Assembly (NCBI GenBank): GCA_937876995.1
Contig: CALEFD010000005.1
Coordinates: 1-23,728, forward strand
DNA from: an uncultured Bacteroidales bacterium
GTDB lineage: Bacteria > Bacteroidota > Bacteroidia > Bacteroidales > Bacteroidaceae
Length of the DNA stretch: 23,728 bases
Direction of reading: 5' to 3'
Positions 14,601 to 23,599 of the stretch are shown here, piece after piece. Numbering within the stretch: the first letter of the stretch is position 1; each line of letters begins with the position of its first letter. The notes under the pieces are model-generated. The model saw only the letters and a program-made list of their open reading frames with translations, searched no databases and had not been told where the DNA came from. Position numbers and translations under genes: made by a program.

Positions 14601-14974
14601 CTATGTACAAAACAGAAAACTCATCTGCAGCTGTAAACTGGAGATGGCGTGTAGAGGGTGACCAGACAATAATGCCTCGCGCTCTTTACAACTATGGTTA
14701 TAACTTCTTAGGTAGTGACAGATATGTAGAAAATGGTGGTTTCTTGCGTTGGAACTATACTCAGTTCTCATATACTCTGAATCCTACATTTGTTAAGACA
14801 CTTGGTGTTCAGAATATCAGTTTGAGCTGTAACTTAAACAACGTATTGGTATTTACCAAATATACCGGTTTAGATCCTGAAGTTGGTGTAGGTGGTGCAG
14901 GTAGTATGGCTACCGATGGTGCACAGACTCCACGTTCTAAGCAGTTTACAGCTAGTTTAAATGTAACATTCTAA
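11663..14974 (+). CDS. SusC/RagA-type TonB-dependent outer-membrane transporter (module 1)
   Basis: An 1103-residue importer. The signal peptide ends LPTLAFA|QKAG (cleavage after about residue 29). A carboxypeptidase-regulatory-like beta domain follows (about 35-108, ISGIVEDSEGPVMMANV to ITYVGYETVELPF). EVVIKA at 115-120 is the TonB-box-like segment. The plug has IQGRIPGLDI, LRGISTMTGDANPLIVVDG (from residue 184) and ITVLKDAAATAIWGVQGSNGVIEIKTKRG, the standard SusC motifs. The 22-strand barrel ends in FTASLNVTF with the terminal Phe needed for outer-membrane insertion. It should import oligosaccharide with the SusD lid encoded 18 nt downstream. Two more in-frame ATGs (11669, 11672) are possible starts; 11672 gives the common MKKIYNF. 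Confidence 0.95.
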   Translation: MIMMKKIYNFIYRAASVLAFATLPTLAFAQKAGDVISGIVEDSEGPVMMANVVEMDETGRIVAHAVTDINGEFSFRLVNPKNKLTITYVGYETVELPFDKTYFNIKMSDITEIQEVVIKAERFAGGSGLAIPEREISGAAVTIDMSEFEDLGITSVDQAIQGRIPGLDIVFNSGDLGARSTMMLRGISTMTGDANPLIVVDGNIWQIDANVANNFDYQNNTQNTEKMSELLNINPEDIASITVLKDAAATAIWGVQGSNGVIEIKTKRGTRGKTRLQYSYRLNGTWQPEGYRLMTGDEYTMFLKEAFFNPEMSETAGANAPELNYIPSYSEYEMYNNNTDWVDAVKQLGLQHSHNVSVSGGGEKANFRISAGFDTQEGSVIGQHLNRFTTRVAFDYFISDRITVTTNYSMTYTKNKQNSSAISTAMRMMPNMAIYYEDAQGNPTDDFYFTLPSIKSDEIPNITNPVAVAALEKNYSTSLSVNPEFSFKYNLLGLENDSHRLTYDGRITFQVQNSGSESYYPAILTAGEWSGENSNKINTSSNKSTNITTTHTLTFVPSFENKAHSVMAMVRYQLQTNNNKSQSMGIYGVPSGSFESAALDGVISNFSTGAGRGRSLNGTFSGHYAYKGKYIFDLTIRADGSTAFGDKRRWGVFPAVSGRWNVIDEEFMRALPWVSMLSVRPSWGITGQAPGGSDLYFAKYSSGDAYLGTSSIYPANIRLSNMQWSETQSWNLGFDIGVLRDKLSLNIDLYSRTTKKMLQNGYQIPTSSGFSSLSVANDGTMKNEGWELNLNANRLIQVGDFSLNANLAFSDNTNQLLELNPTILDRMNQEFDYNNGKYLTYVQLKNAFGSIYGFKYKGVYQYSDYSEVEVPGVSGPNAPVVRDKNGDVVLTSKGLTKPMMFAYGESGAEYRFVGGDAIYEDINYDGNINELDIVYLGSSLPKMTGGFGFRVNYKRFSWNNQFNFRWGNKIINQGRMNAESMYKTENSSAAVNWRWRVEGDQTIMPRALYNYGYNFLGSDRYVENGGFLRWNYTQFSYTLNPTFVKTLGVQNISLSCNLNNVLVFTKYTGLDPEVGVGGAGSMATDGAQTPRSKQFTASLNVTF

Positions 14975-14992
14975 TTAATTCAGTACGCAATT

Positions 14993-16735
14993 ATGAAGAA
15001 GATAAAATCATTAGTTTATACAGCTTTGATGACATTGACATTGTCACTTAGCTCTTGTGCCGATTGGTTGACCTTATTGCCACTGAATGACGTGGTGTTG
15101 GAGAACTATTGGACAGAAAAGGCAGACGTTGAGAGCGTGCTTTTAGGTGCGTATGCTCAGTTAGAAAGTAGTGCGTGTATAGAACGTATGTCTATTTGGG
15201 GCGAAATGCGTTCAGATAATATAGTTGCAGGAAATAATGCTTCAACTGATATTCTTAATATTACAAAAGAGAATATCATGCAGACAAACTCTTATATGTC
15301 TTGGGCATGTTTCTATGATGTAATTAACAGAGCAAATACAGTGTTGGAGTTTGCACCATTGGTTGCAGAAAAAGATCCAAACTACAGAGTTTCTGAACTT
15401 TATGCAAATATTGCAGAAGCAAAGGCAATTCGTGCTCTCTCTTATTTCTATCTGATTCGTGCATATAAAGATGTTCCTTATGTTACTATTCCTTCTACAG
15501 ACGATACTAACGAATTTGTAGTTCCTGCAGAAAAGTTCGAAAACATATTGGATAGTCTTATTATAGACTTGGAAGAGGTTAGAATTTATGCTGTTAACAA
15601 ATACACAAACAAGAAAGCTAATACAGCTCGTTTTACCCGTAACGGTATAGATGCACTGCTTGCAGATTTGTATCTATGGGATGGTGATTGGGATAACTGT
15701 ATTGCAGCTGTTGACAGAATTGTAGCAAATAGAGTAGAAGAGTACGAAGAGATATTAGAAAAAGAGCCAAATACTACTTTGGTACTGTTCAACAACGAAT
15801 ATCCTTTGATATCAAATCTATCACCTGGTTCAGGAAACTTGGGTAATGCATACAATGAAATTTTTGGTCAGGGTAACTCTTTTGAAACCCTATTTGAATT
15901 GGCTTTTGAAGGTGGTTCAGGATCAGTAGAGAATACATTTATAAGAAACTATTATGCAGATAGAAGACAGAGTTCTACCAGCATTGGTTCTTTGAAAGTA
16001 GAGGCTCGCGTAGCATCAAACATAGGTACTGCATCAAACGTTGTTTATAAATCTGCATACGATGGTAGAGTTTATGAATCAATGGATAAGGATGGTGCTG
16101 ACAAGGGTATTACAAAGTATGTATATTCAGATGTATCATATAGCATAGATAATGCAGGTACACTAAAGAGTGGAGCAGTTAATCGTACAGCTCGTGGCGA
16201 AAATTCAGCGTCTTCATGGATTATTTACAGATTAACAGACGCTATGCTTATGAAGGCAGAAGCTTTGGTTCAAAAAGCTGCAGCAATTGATGCTACTGAA
16301 TCTGAACTTACAGATTCACTAAATAATGTTAAGACTGCATATTTGCAAGAAGCATTCGATATTGTTAAGATTATAAACAATAGAGCTAAGGGATACGATG
16401 TAAAAGAGGTAGCAGAAGATGCTCTTAAGTTCTCTGCATACTCTTCAAGTACCGGTCTTATGTCTGATTTAGTATTGGAAGAACGTCGTAGAGAATTGAT
16501 GTATGAAGGCAAGCGTTGGTTCGACTTGGTTAGAATGACATTACGTTTGGGAAATACAGAAAAACTTTCTTCATTGGTGTTGGGTAAGCACACTTCAAAC
16601 ACTAGTGCAATCAGTATTCAGTTAAAGGATATGGATGCTATATTCTTCCCAATATTAAAAGATGAACTTAAAATCAATACTCTTTTGAAGCAGAATCCTG
16701 CATACGAAGAGGATGAGTTTATTCAGAAGAATTGA
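14993..16735 (+). CDS. SusD/RagB-family surface glycan-binding lipoprotein (module 1)
   Basis: A 580-residue lipoprotein with lipobox LSSC (Cys22). It shows the SusD family layout: NDVVLENYWTEKADVESVLLGAYAQLE near the N-terminus, the TPR-like region AEAKAIRALSYFYLIRAYKDVPYVT (141-165), and the C-terminal signature LVLEERRRELMYEGKRWFDLVRM (about 493-515), then FFPILKDELKINTLLKQNPAY. SusD proteins are alpha-helical lids on SusC barrels that bind glycan at the cell surface. Its position 18 nt after susC makes the two a pair. No truncation is seen. Confidence 0.95.
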   Translation: MKKIKSLVYTALMTLTLSLSSCADWLTLLPLNDVVLENYWTEKADVESVLLGAYAQLESSACIERMSIWGEMRSDNIVAGNNASTDILNITKENIMQTNSYMSWACFYDVINRANTVLEFAPLVAEKDPNYRVSELYANIAEAKAIRALSYFYLIRAYKDVPYVTIPSTDDTNEFVVPAEKFENILDSLIIDLEEVRIYAVNKYTNKKANTARFTRNGIDALLADLYLWDGDWDNCIAAVDRIVANRVEEYEEILEKEPNTTLVLFNNEYPLISNLSPGSGNLGNAYNEIFGQGNSFETLFELAFEGGSGSVENTFIRNYYADRRQSSTSIGSLKVEARVASNIGTASNVVYKSAYDGRVYESMDKDGADKGITKYVYSDVSYSIDNAGTLKSGAVNRTARGENSASSWIIYRLTDAMLMKAEALVQKAAAIDATESELTDSLNNVKTAYLQEAFDIVKIINNRAKGYDVKEVAEDALKFSAYSSSTGLMSDLVLEERRRELMYEGKRWFDLVRMTLRLGNTEKLSSLVLGKHTSNTSAISIQLKDMDAIFFPILKDELKINTLLKQNPAYEEDEFIQKN

Positions 16736-16772
16736 TTGATTGAACTTTAATTAATGAGAAAAAACAAACGAT

Positions 16773-18497
16773 ATGAATAATTATTTCAATTCATTACGCA
16801 AAATGATATGGGTGGTGTTACCATTGTGTCTTGCTACATCTTGTACAGATACTTGGGATGCTCACTACTCAACTGATCAGTCTGTTTTGCAGGAAAAGTC
16901 GCAAACAATAGCTGATAAGATTGCATCATACGGTGATGAGACCGCTAAGTTCGTACAGACATTAAAGAACACCAAATATGTAAAGGGTAATGATACATTG
17001 ATGTCTTACTATGACTATTTGTGTACAGATCAGGTATATACCGTATGGGTTCCGTCAGAATCTTCAATTTCAGAAGAAGAGTGGGCTGAATATACAAATC
17101 CTAACAAAACATTACAACAGCACAAAGATGTTGGTCAGAAGTTCTTAAAGAATCATATAGCTCGTTATTCATACTCAATTGGTTACGAAGAGTCAAAGAT
17201 TCGTATGTTGAGTAAAAAACGTTACGATTCTTTAACAGAGGATGGTGCTACATTTGCAGGTGTTTCTTACAAGACAAAGAATATTCCTTGTATAAATGGC
17301 CTTATTCACCTTATGGATGGTACTATTACATATAGACCAACTATATACGAATACATTACCGAAGAGGAATCTTATAAAGATAACTTAGGTCAATTCTTCC
17401 TTAAGTACACTATTGATGAGATAGATGAAAATCGTAGTATTGTATCCGGTATTGACGAAAATGGTGAACCTATTTATGTTGATTCTGTTACCTACAAATA
17501 CAGTATCCTTATGAATAAGTTTGGTAATATTAGTGAAGAAGATAGTAACTATGTTGTAATTCTCCCTACTGCCGAAGCATGGAACGAAATGTATGATTCA
17601 ATAGTGGAGAAGTTTGAATACTCATATTCAAAGTATGAACAGAATTACAATGACTCATTACAGAACTATATTACCAACAATGTTCTTTTGACTGATATGT
17701 TCTTTAATATGAACATCAATCGTAAACAGAATGAGGCTACATCTACTCTTTACAATCATTGGGATGAAACTACCGGTTATGAAGTACTTCACAAGTATGC
17801 AAATCCTTACGACCAGGATGGTATCTTTAGAGCTAATGTTATAGATACAGTAATATGTAGTAATGGTCTGATTCTTATAACAGATAAATGGTCATTCGAT
17901 CCTGATTACATATATAACCGTACTATTATATGTGAAACAGAGAATGAAAAGTGTGTTTTAACTCCATCTACTACAAGAAATTCTATCTCCAACTTTGACC
18001 GTGATTATGCTATGCGCGATAAGGTGTCAGGTAAAAAAGCTATGAGAATTGATGGCAGTATAGGTTGGAAAGCTACTTATAACGTAAGAGATAACCTGAA
18101 AGGCGATTATAAAGTTGGTGTTGTTATTGTTAGCAATAAGAACATACCTGGTATTATGGAAGACCAGCATCTGCCATTCAAGTTCACAGTTACAGGTAAT
18201 TACCAGAATGTAAAAGATCCTATACTTTCTGCAAAGAACGGACGTCAGACAAATTCGTATTCAAACAATATTGATAATCCTGTAGATACAGTGTGGATTA
18301 CAAATCCTAAGACTAATGAACCTATCATTATGTCTGTACCATATTGTGACTATGATGTAGCTATGGATAATGCAAGATTATCACTTACAGTAGAGTGTAC
18401 AGTTACTCAAAAAGAGTTAACTCAGAGCAAGCATTCTACAATGGCTGTGATTGATTGTATTTTGTTAGTGCCGGTTTCGGAAGATAATGAAGAATGA
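16773..18497 (+). CDS. Lipoprotein with two FAS1-like domains and a C-terminal beta-rich domain
   Basis: A 574-residue lipoprotein with lipobox ATSC (Cys24). The first FAS1-like unit spans about 48-188 (IADKIASYGDETAKFVQTLKNTKYV to NGLIHLMDGTITY). The second spans about 190-375 (TIYEYITEEESYKDNLGQFFLKY to SNGLILITDKWSF). Residues about 378-574 form a separate segment rich in predicted beta strands (KKAMRIDGSIGWKATYNV, KVGVVIVSNKN, PFKFTVTG, ARLSLTVECTV), possibly a jelly-roll or beta-sandwich ligand-binding domain; I do not recognise the family. It lies 37 nt after susD and overlaps the next susC by ATGA. By position it plays the role in module 2 that the 977-aa protein plays in module 1. Confidence 0.8.
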   Translation: MNNYFNSLRKMIWVVLPLCLATSCTDTWDAHYSTDQSVLQEKSQTIADKIASYGDETAKFVQTLKNTKYVKGNDTLMSYYDYLCTDQVYTVWVPSESSISEEEWAEYTNPNKTLQQHKDVGQKFLKNHIARYSYSIGYEESKIRMLSKKRYDSLTEDGATFAGVSYKTKNIPCINGLIHLMDGTITYRPTIYEYITEEESYKDNLGQFFLKYTIDEIDENRSIVSGIDENGEPIYVDSVTYKYSILMNKFGNISEEDSNYVVILPTAEAWNEMYDSIVEKFEYSYSKYEQNYNDSLQNYITNNVLLTDMFFNMNINRKQNEATSTLYNHWDETTGYEVLHKYANPYDQDGIFRANVIDTVICSNGLILITDKWSFDPDYIYNRTIICETENEKCVLTPSTTRNSISNFDRDYAMRDKVSGKKAMRIDGSIGWKATYNVRDNLKGDYKVGVVIVSNKNIPGIMEDQHLPFKFTVTGNYQNVKDPILSAKNGRQTNSYSNNIDNPVDTVWITNPKTNEPIIMSVPYCDYDVAMDNARLSLTVECTVTQKELTQSKHSTMAVIDCILLVPVSEDNEE

Positions 18498-21400
18498 AAA
18501 AGTTAACGATTATGAGAATAAATATTAAGAAAGGATTTGTTTCCTTGGGATTGTTAAGCTTGATGCTTTCTTTCTCGCCGGCGACATTCGCTCAGAACAA
18601 TCAGTCTGACAATACAGTAACTATAACAGGTGTTGTTACTGATGCTGCTCTTGGTACTCCAATGGCGGGTGTTCGTGTACAGGCATACAATGACAGAATG
18701 TTGTCTGCAATGACAAAAGAAGATGGTTCTTATACTATCAGAGTTCCAGAATATGTTACATCACTTATCTTCACACTAGAAGGTTGTAATACTTCCGTAT
18801 GTGCTATCAATGGACGTACAGAAGATGTAGATATGCAGATGTACTCTGACGTATTTTCAAATATCTATACTCCATCTACAACAGCTGTAAAATCTAAGGG
18901 TTTTGAGGTAAGCAGTATGAATGCCGATCTTAGTGTAGATAATGGTATTCAGCAAAACTTGATGGGAGATATGCTTGCTACTGTTCGTTCAGGACAGCTT
19001 GGTATAGGTAACTCTATGATGATTGATGGTATTGCATCATTGAACATCAACACTCAACCTCTTGTTGTTATAGATGGCGTTATTCAAGATATGGGTTACG
19101 ATCGTCTTTCTATGCACGATGGTTACTATAATAACCTTCTGGCAAACTATATGGTAGAAGATATTGAAAGTATATCTGTACTGAAGAATGGTTTTGCCAT
19201 CTATGGTGCAAAAGCAGCAAATGGTGTTATTTTGATTAACACAAAACGTAACAAGAGTATGGCTACCAAGATTGACTTGTCAATAGCCGGTAACTATCAG
19301 ACTCTGCCTAAGTTCCCTACAATGATGAATGCTTCACAGTATAGGAACTATGTTTCTGAAATGTTGAAATCATCAGGCAGTACCATGGCTGATTTCAAGT
19401 TCTTGCAAGACGATCCGGATTACTACTATTACAACATGTACCACAATGATACAGATTGGACTAAGGTTATATACGAAGATGCTTTTGTACAGAACTATAG
19501 CTTGAACGTACAAGGTGGTGACGAAATTGCAAACTATAACCTCTCAGTAGGTTATGCTATGGGTGATGCTACTCTTATAGACAATGATTATTCTCGTTTC
19601 AATCTTCGTTTGAACTCAGATATCGTTTTGACAGATAAGATGACCATTCGTTTTGATGCATCTTATAGTGATGTAACTCGTGATTTACGCGATGATGGTG
19701 CTATTGCAAATGTAGATGATGATATGATAACCGCTCCAGGTTTCTTGTCATTGATTAAATCTCCATTCCTTTCACCTTATGCGTTTACACACGATGGTAA
19801 CGTGTCAACATATTTGGCACAGGCAGACGACTATCTTGACGAAGTAATTGGTAAAGAGGCTTCTTTGGCTAACCCATTAGCAATATTGGAAAATGGTGAA
19901 AGTATTAATAAAAACTACTTTGCTAATCGCGTAATTAATATTGCAGTAACTCCAAAATATCAGATTAACAGATATTTGTCAGTTAATGAGCATTTCAGCT
20001 ATACACTTATCAACGCAGATGAAAACTATTATTTGCCATTGTCAGGTACACCATCTTTCGATATTGAAAATGTGGGTACTGTAAACAACAGAGTTTCTGC
20101 TGCAAACTCAAGACAGGATGGTTTTTCAAGCAATACATACGTTGATTATGCAAGACGTTTTAATGCACACGATGTTGCATTCCAGGCAGGTTTCCGTTAT
20201 TTGAATAACCATTTGTACCAGAGCGCAATGTTGGGTTATAACTCAGGTAACGATAAAACTCCTAACATGGGTACCGGTCTTCAGTATAAAGAGACAGATG
20301 GTCTTGATAATACCGATATATCTCTAACATATTGGGCACAGGGTAATTATAACTTCAGAGAGAAGTATTATTTAAGTGCCGGTTTGGGTATTATGTCATC
20401 ATCGCGTTTTGGTAGAACAGCAGCTGCAGGTGTTAAAATGTTTGGTGTGCCTTGGGGTTTCTTCCCATCTGTTTCAGCAGCTTGGGTAGCTTCTTCTGAG
20501 TCATGGTTTAATGTAGATTTTATCAACTATCTTAAGTTAAACGCTTCATTTGACATTACAGGTAACGATGGTTTTGACGATGCAGTATCTCGTACATACT
20601 TCTCACCTACTAAGGTTCTTGGTGTCAGTGGTATGACTATGGCTAATATCGGTAACAATTCTTTGCAATGGGAGACTCTCACAAAGTATGGCGTAGGTTT
20701 GGATATGTCTATGTTCAACAACCGATTAGCTTTGTCAGCAAATGCATATAAGAGTGTAACTAACAACCTCCTCTCAAAGAGTTCTTTGTCATTCCTGACA
20801 GGTCTTAAAGAGTCTTGGAGTAATGGTGGTGCATTACAGAATATTGGTTTTGATGCAACTGCAAATGTTAGAGTAATAAACACAAAAGATGTAAAATGGG
20901 AAGCTGGTTTCGGTATTGGTGCATACAAGAACGAAGTAACAATGTTGCCGGATAATAATAAATCTGTTTCAACAGAAATTTATGGTGCAACCGTTAAGAC
21001 TGAAGTGGGCCGTCCTGTAGGCGTATTCTATGGATACCAGACTGAAGGTGTTTATTCAACTACCGAAGAGGCAAATCAAGATGGTTTCTACATCAAGGCT
21101 GATAACGGTGTTAGAACATACTTCCAGGGTGGTGATGTTAAGTTCGTAGATCAGAACGATGATAAAGAAATTAACTCAAAGGATATGGTTTATTTAGGCG
21201 ATCCTAACCCTGATTTTTATGGTAGATTGTTTAGTACATTGAACTTTAAGAACTTTACTTTAAGCGCAACACTTGCATATTCTGTTGGTGGAGATATCTA
21301 CAACTACAACAGAATGTTGCTTGAAAGTGGTTCACGTTTCCACAATCAGACTTTGAATATGACCAACAGATGGACATACGAAGGTCAGGAGACAGATGTT

Positions 21401-21697
21401 CCAAAGATTGTATATGAAGATCCTATGGGTAATGCTCGTTTCTCAGATCGTTGGATTGAGGATGGTTCATATTTGCGTTTGAAGAATGTTACTTTGAGCT
21501 ATAAACTCCCTGTATCTAACTCTTATATACAAGGTATTACAGTTTGGGGTGCTGCAAACAATTTGTTTACTTTGACAAACTATTTAGGTGCCGATCCTGA
21601 ATTCTCTATGAGTACTAATATTCTGACACAAGGAATAGATAGAGGTCTTCTACCACAGAGCCCTAACTTCTCATTAGGTGTCAAGATTAACCTATAA
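18494..21697 (+). CDS. Divergent SusC-like outer-membrane protein (module 2)
   Basis: A 1067-residue protein with a signal peptide ending PATFA|QNN (after about residue 33) and a carboxypeptidase-regulatory-like domain (about 43-115, ITGVVTDAALGTPMAGVRV). A SusC-type plug and barrel follow, ending LGVKINL. The plug is unusual: MIDGIASLN (about 176-184) replaces the usual RG-S-L motif, and SVLKNGFAIYGAKAANGVILINTKR replaces VLKDA-ATA-YG. No EVVV-type TonB box is visible between residues 113 and 150. Barrel features such as GGDVKFVDQNDDKEINSKDMVYLG and YLRLKNVTLSYKLP are normal for SusC. The start at 18494 overlaps the previous stop; ATG at 18512 (MRINIKKGF) is an alternative. It pairs with the SusD gene 7 nt downstream. 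Confidence 0.9.
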   Translation: MKKLTIMRINIKKGFVSLGLLSLMLSFSPATFAQNNQSDNTVTITGVVTDAALGTPMAGVRVQAYNDRMLSAMTKEDGSYTIRVPEYVTSLIFTLEGCNTSVCAINGRTEDVDMQMYSDVFSNIYTPSTTAVKSKGFEVSSMNADLSVDNGIQQNLMGDMLATVRSGQLGIGNSMMIDGIASLNINTQPLVVIDGVIQDMGYDRLSMHDGYYNNLLANYMVEDIESISVLKNGFAIYGAKAANGVILINTKRNKSMATKIDLSIAGNYQTLPKFPTMMNASQYRNYVSEMLKSSGSTMADFKFLQDDPDYYYYNMYHNDTDWTKVIYEDAFVQNYSLNVQGGDEIANYNLSVGYAMGDATLIDNDYSRFNLRLNSDIVLTDKMTIRFDASYSDVTRDLRDDGAIANVDDDMITAPGFLSLIKSPFLSPYAFTHDGNVSTYLAQADDYLDEVIGKEASLANPLAILENGESINKNYFANRVINIAVTPKYQINRYLSVNEHFSYTLINADENYYLPLSGTPSFDIENVGTVNNRVSAANSRQDGFSSNTYVDYARRFNAHDVAFQAGFRYLNNHLYQSAMLGYNSGNDKTPNMGTGLQYKETDGLDNTDISLTYWAQGNYNFREKYYLSAGLGIMSSSRFGRTAAAGVKMFGVPWGFFPSVSAAWVASSESWFNVDFINYLKLNASFDITGNDGFDDAVSRTYFSPTKVLGVSGMTMANIGNNSLQWETLTKYGVGLDMSMFNNRLALSANAYKSVTNNLLSKSSLSFLTGLKESWSNGGALQNIGFDATANVRVINTKDVKWEAGFGIGAYKNEVTMLPDNNKSVSTEIYGATVKTEVGRPVGVFYGYQTEGVYSTTEEANQDGFYIKADNGVRTYFQGGDVKFVDQNDDKEINSKDMVYLGDPNPDFYGRLFSTLNFKNFTLSATLAYSVGGDIYNYNRMLLESGSRFHNQTLNMTNRWTYEGQETDVPKIVYEDPMGNARFSDRWIEDGSYLRLKNVTLSYKLPVSNSYIQGITVWGAANNLFTLTNYLGADPEFSMSTNILTQGIDRGLLPQSPNFSLGVKINL

Positions 21698-21704
21698 TTA
21701 CTGA

Positions 21705-23555
21705 ATGAATATGAAAACAATAAGATTTATAGTTTCTGCGTTAGCAGCCATAGCCTTAGGTCTTGCTTCGGTTTCTTGCGAAGGTTTGCTTAAAACCGAT
21801 TCTAAGATAGTTATGTTTGAATCTGAAAATACACTTGACCAGTCTGTGGATACTGTATATTCAGTATTGGGTATAATTCAGAAAATGCAGGTCATTGCCG
21901 ACAGAACAAAGTTGATAGGTGAAGTTCGTGGTGATCTTGTTAAGACAACCGATAATGCAAATTTAGATTTAGTAGAAATTGCAAACTTCGAGGTATCTGA
22001 AGAGAACAGATATAATTCAATTACCGACTATTATGCAGTTATCAATAACTGTAACTACTATTTGGCTCATGCAGATACTGCATATATAAAGAATGGTGAA
22101 AGAATTTTCATTAAGGAGTATATTGCTGTATTAGGTTTCAGAGCTTGGACATATTTGCAGGCTGCCGAAATATATGGTAAGATTCCATTTGTAACAGAAC
22201 CTATCACAAGTGGAGATATGGCAGATATAAACAAGTATCCTATCTATGATATCAAGTCTATTGCAAATGAGTTGATTGACGATTTGGTTCCTTATGTAGA
22301 TGAAGAACTGCCTAACTACGGCGAATTGAATGGACATCTTTCTAAGAATTTCTTCATTCCTGTAAGATTGATTCTTGGCGATTTGTGCTTGTGGGCTGAA
22401 CGTTATACAGAAGCTGCAAGATACTATCACGACCATGTATCTTCACTGAGAAGACAGTTGACAACAGGTGTTGCAAACATTACTTGGAACAATACTCAAT
22501 ACAGAGACGATCAGATGTCTGATGATTATAGTAATTCTTTTAACAATAAGAATGATAATAATCAGGTGATTTGTTACATCCCAATGGAAGGAGAAGTTTA
22601 CGATGGTGTTATTTCAGAATTGGATGAAATATATACTTCAACTGAAGATAATTATTACTATCCGCAACTTACCTACTCAAATTCATTGGCATCATTGGCT
22701 GCAGCTCAGGAATTCTGTTATCACGCTGTAACAGAGCGCGGTGCTCATGATACAACATTCCTTTCAGATGAAGGTATTGAATTTGAAGATACATTGCTAA
22801 GAGGTGACTTGCGTCTTTATTCTGTAATGAAATTCAATGATAGAACTTTGGATGAAACTCAGATTGGTAAAGAAAATGATGAATCTCAGAGCTTGGTGAA
22901 AATTATTCCTACAAGAATTTGGCTATATCGTTTAGATCTTGTATATTTGAGGCTTGCTGAGGCATTGAACCGTGCAGGTTTGCCAGAAACAGCATTTTGT
23001 ACTTTGAAATATGGATTGTGCGAAGATAACATTTTAGACTTTGTAAGTGAAGAAGAGCGGTTGTTTGCAGAAGAGAATAATATGGCAGATCTGTTGGATT
23101 TTGACATGGAGTTCTACCCTGCAAATTACACCTACGATCCTACAAAGTTCAGACCGGCTTATGTTAACGCCGATAAGGGCTATAACACAATTGGTTTGCA
23201 CTCTCGTGGTTGTGGCGATGCTACTGCAAATACCAGATATGTTCTACCTGTTGTTGACAAAACATCGGATGAATATTTGGAATTTGAAGAAAAAGCTGTA
23301 GCTTTGTCTGAAGATGATATGGAAAAAGCATATTTGATTCAGAAAGTTGAAGAGATGATTCTTGACGAAATGGCATTAGAAACCTGTTTTGAAGGTTATC
23401 GTTTTGGTGACTTAATCAGAATTTCAATGCACCGTGGTAACGCAATCGGTCAGCCAAGTGATAATGAGTTCTTGGCAGGAAAGGTTGCCGGTAGAGATAG
23501 CCAGAGTTCTTCTCTATATACAAAGTTGTTAAATAGCAACAATTGGTATTTTTAA
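21705..23555 (+). CDS. Divergent SusD/RagB-family lipoprotein (module 2)
   Basis: A 616-residue lipoprotein with lipobox SVSC (Cys25). N-terminal family features are DQSVDTVYSVLGIIQKMQVIADR and, in the TPR-like part, YIAVLGFRAWTYLQAAEIYGKIPFVTEPI. The C-terminal signature that usually reads ERR-EL-EG-RW-DL-R is here ILDEMALETCFEGYRFGDLIRI (about 551-572): the EG-R--DL-R half is kept and the ERR part is changed. It also keeps LYRLDLVYLRLAEALNRAGLPETAF, a normal SusD helix pair. It follows its SusC by 7 nt. Both members of this second pair depart from consensus, as if they had diverged together. Confidence 0.9.
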   Translation: MNMKTIRFIVSALAAIALGLASVSCEGLLKTDSKIVMFESENTLDQSVDTVYSVLGIIQKMQVIADRTKLIGEVRGDLVKTTDNANLDLVEIANFEVSEENRYNSITDYYAVINNCNYYLAHADTAYIKNGERIFIKEYIAVLGFRAWTYLQAAEIYGKIPFVTEPITSGDMADINKYPIYDIKSIANELIDDLVPYVDEELPNYGELNGHLSKNFFIPVRLILGDLCLWAERYTEAARYYHDHVSSLRRQLTTGVANITWNNTQYRDDQMSDDYSNSFNNKNDNNQVICYIPMEGEVYDGVISELDEIYTSTEDNYYYPQLTYSNSLASLAAAQEFCYHAVTERGAHDTTFLSDEGIEFEDTLLRGDLRLYSVMKFNDRTLDETQIGKENDESQSLVKIIPTRIWLYRLDLVYLRLAEALNRAGLPETAFCTLKYGLCEDNILDFVSEEERLFAEENNMADLLDFDMEFYPANYTYDPTKFRPAYVNADKGYNTIGLHSRGCGDATANTRYVLPVVDKTSDEYLEFEEKAVALSEDDMEKAYLIQKVEEMILDEMALETCFEGYRFGDLIRISMHRGNAIGQPSDNEFLAGKVAGRDSQSSSLYTKLLNSNNWYF

Positions 23556-23599
23556 TTAATAAATTGAAAAAGATTTGACAATAGAATAGTATGAACAGA

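Noticed and set aside
20527..20928. Minus-strand ORF of 133 residues inside the second susC
   Set aside because: It is the longest shadow frame in the window but lies opposite continuous SusC barrel sequence and lacks any family pattern.
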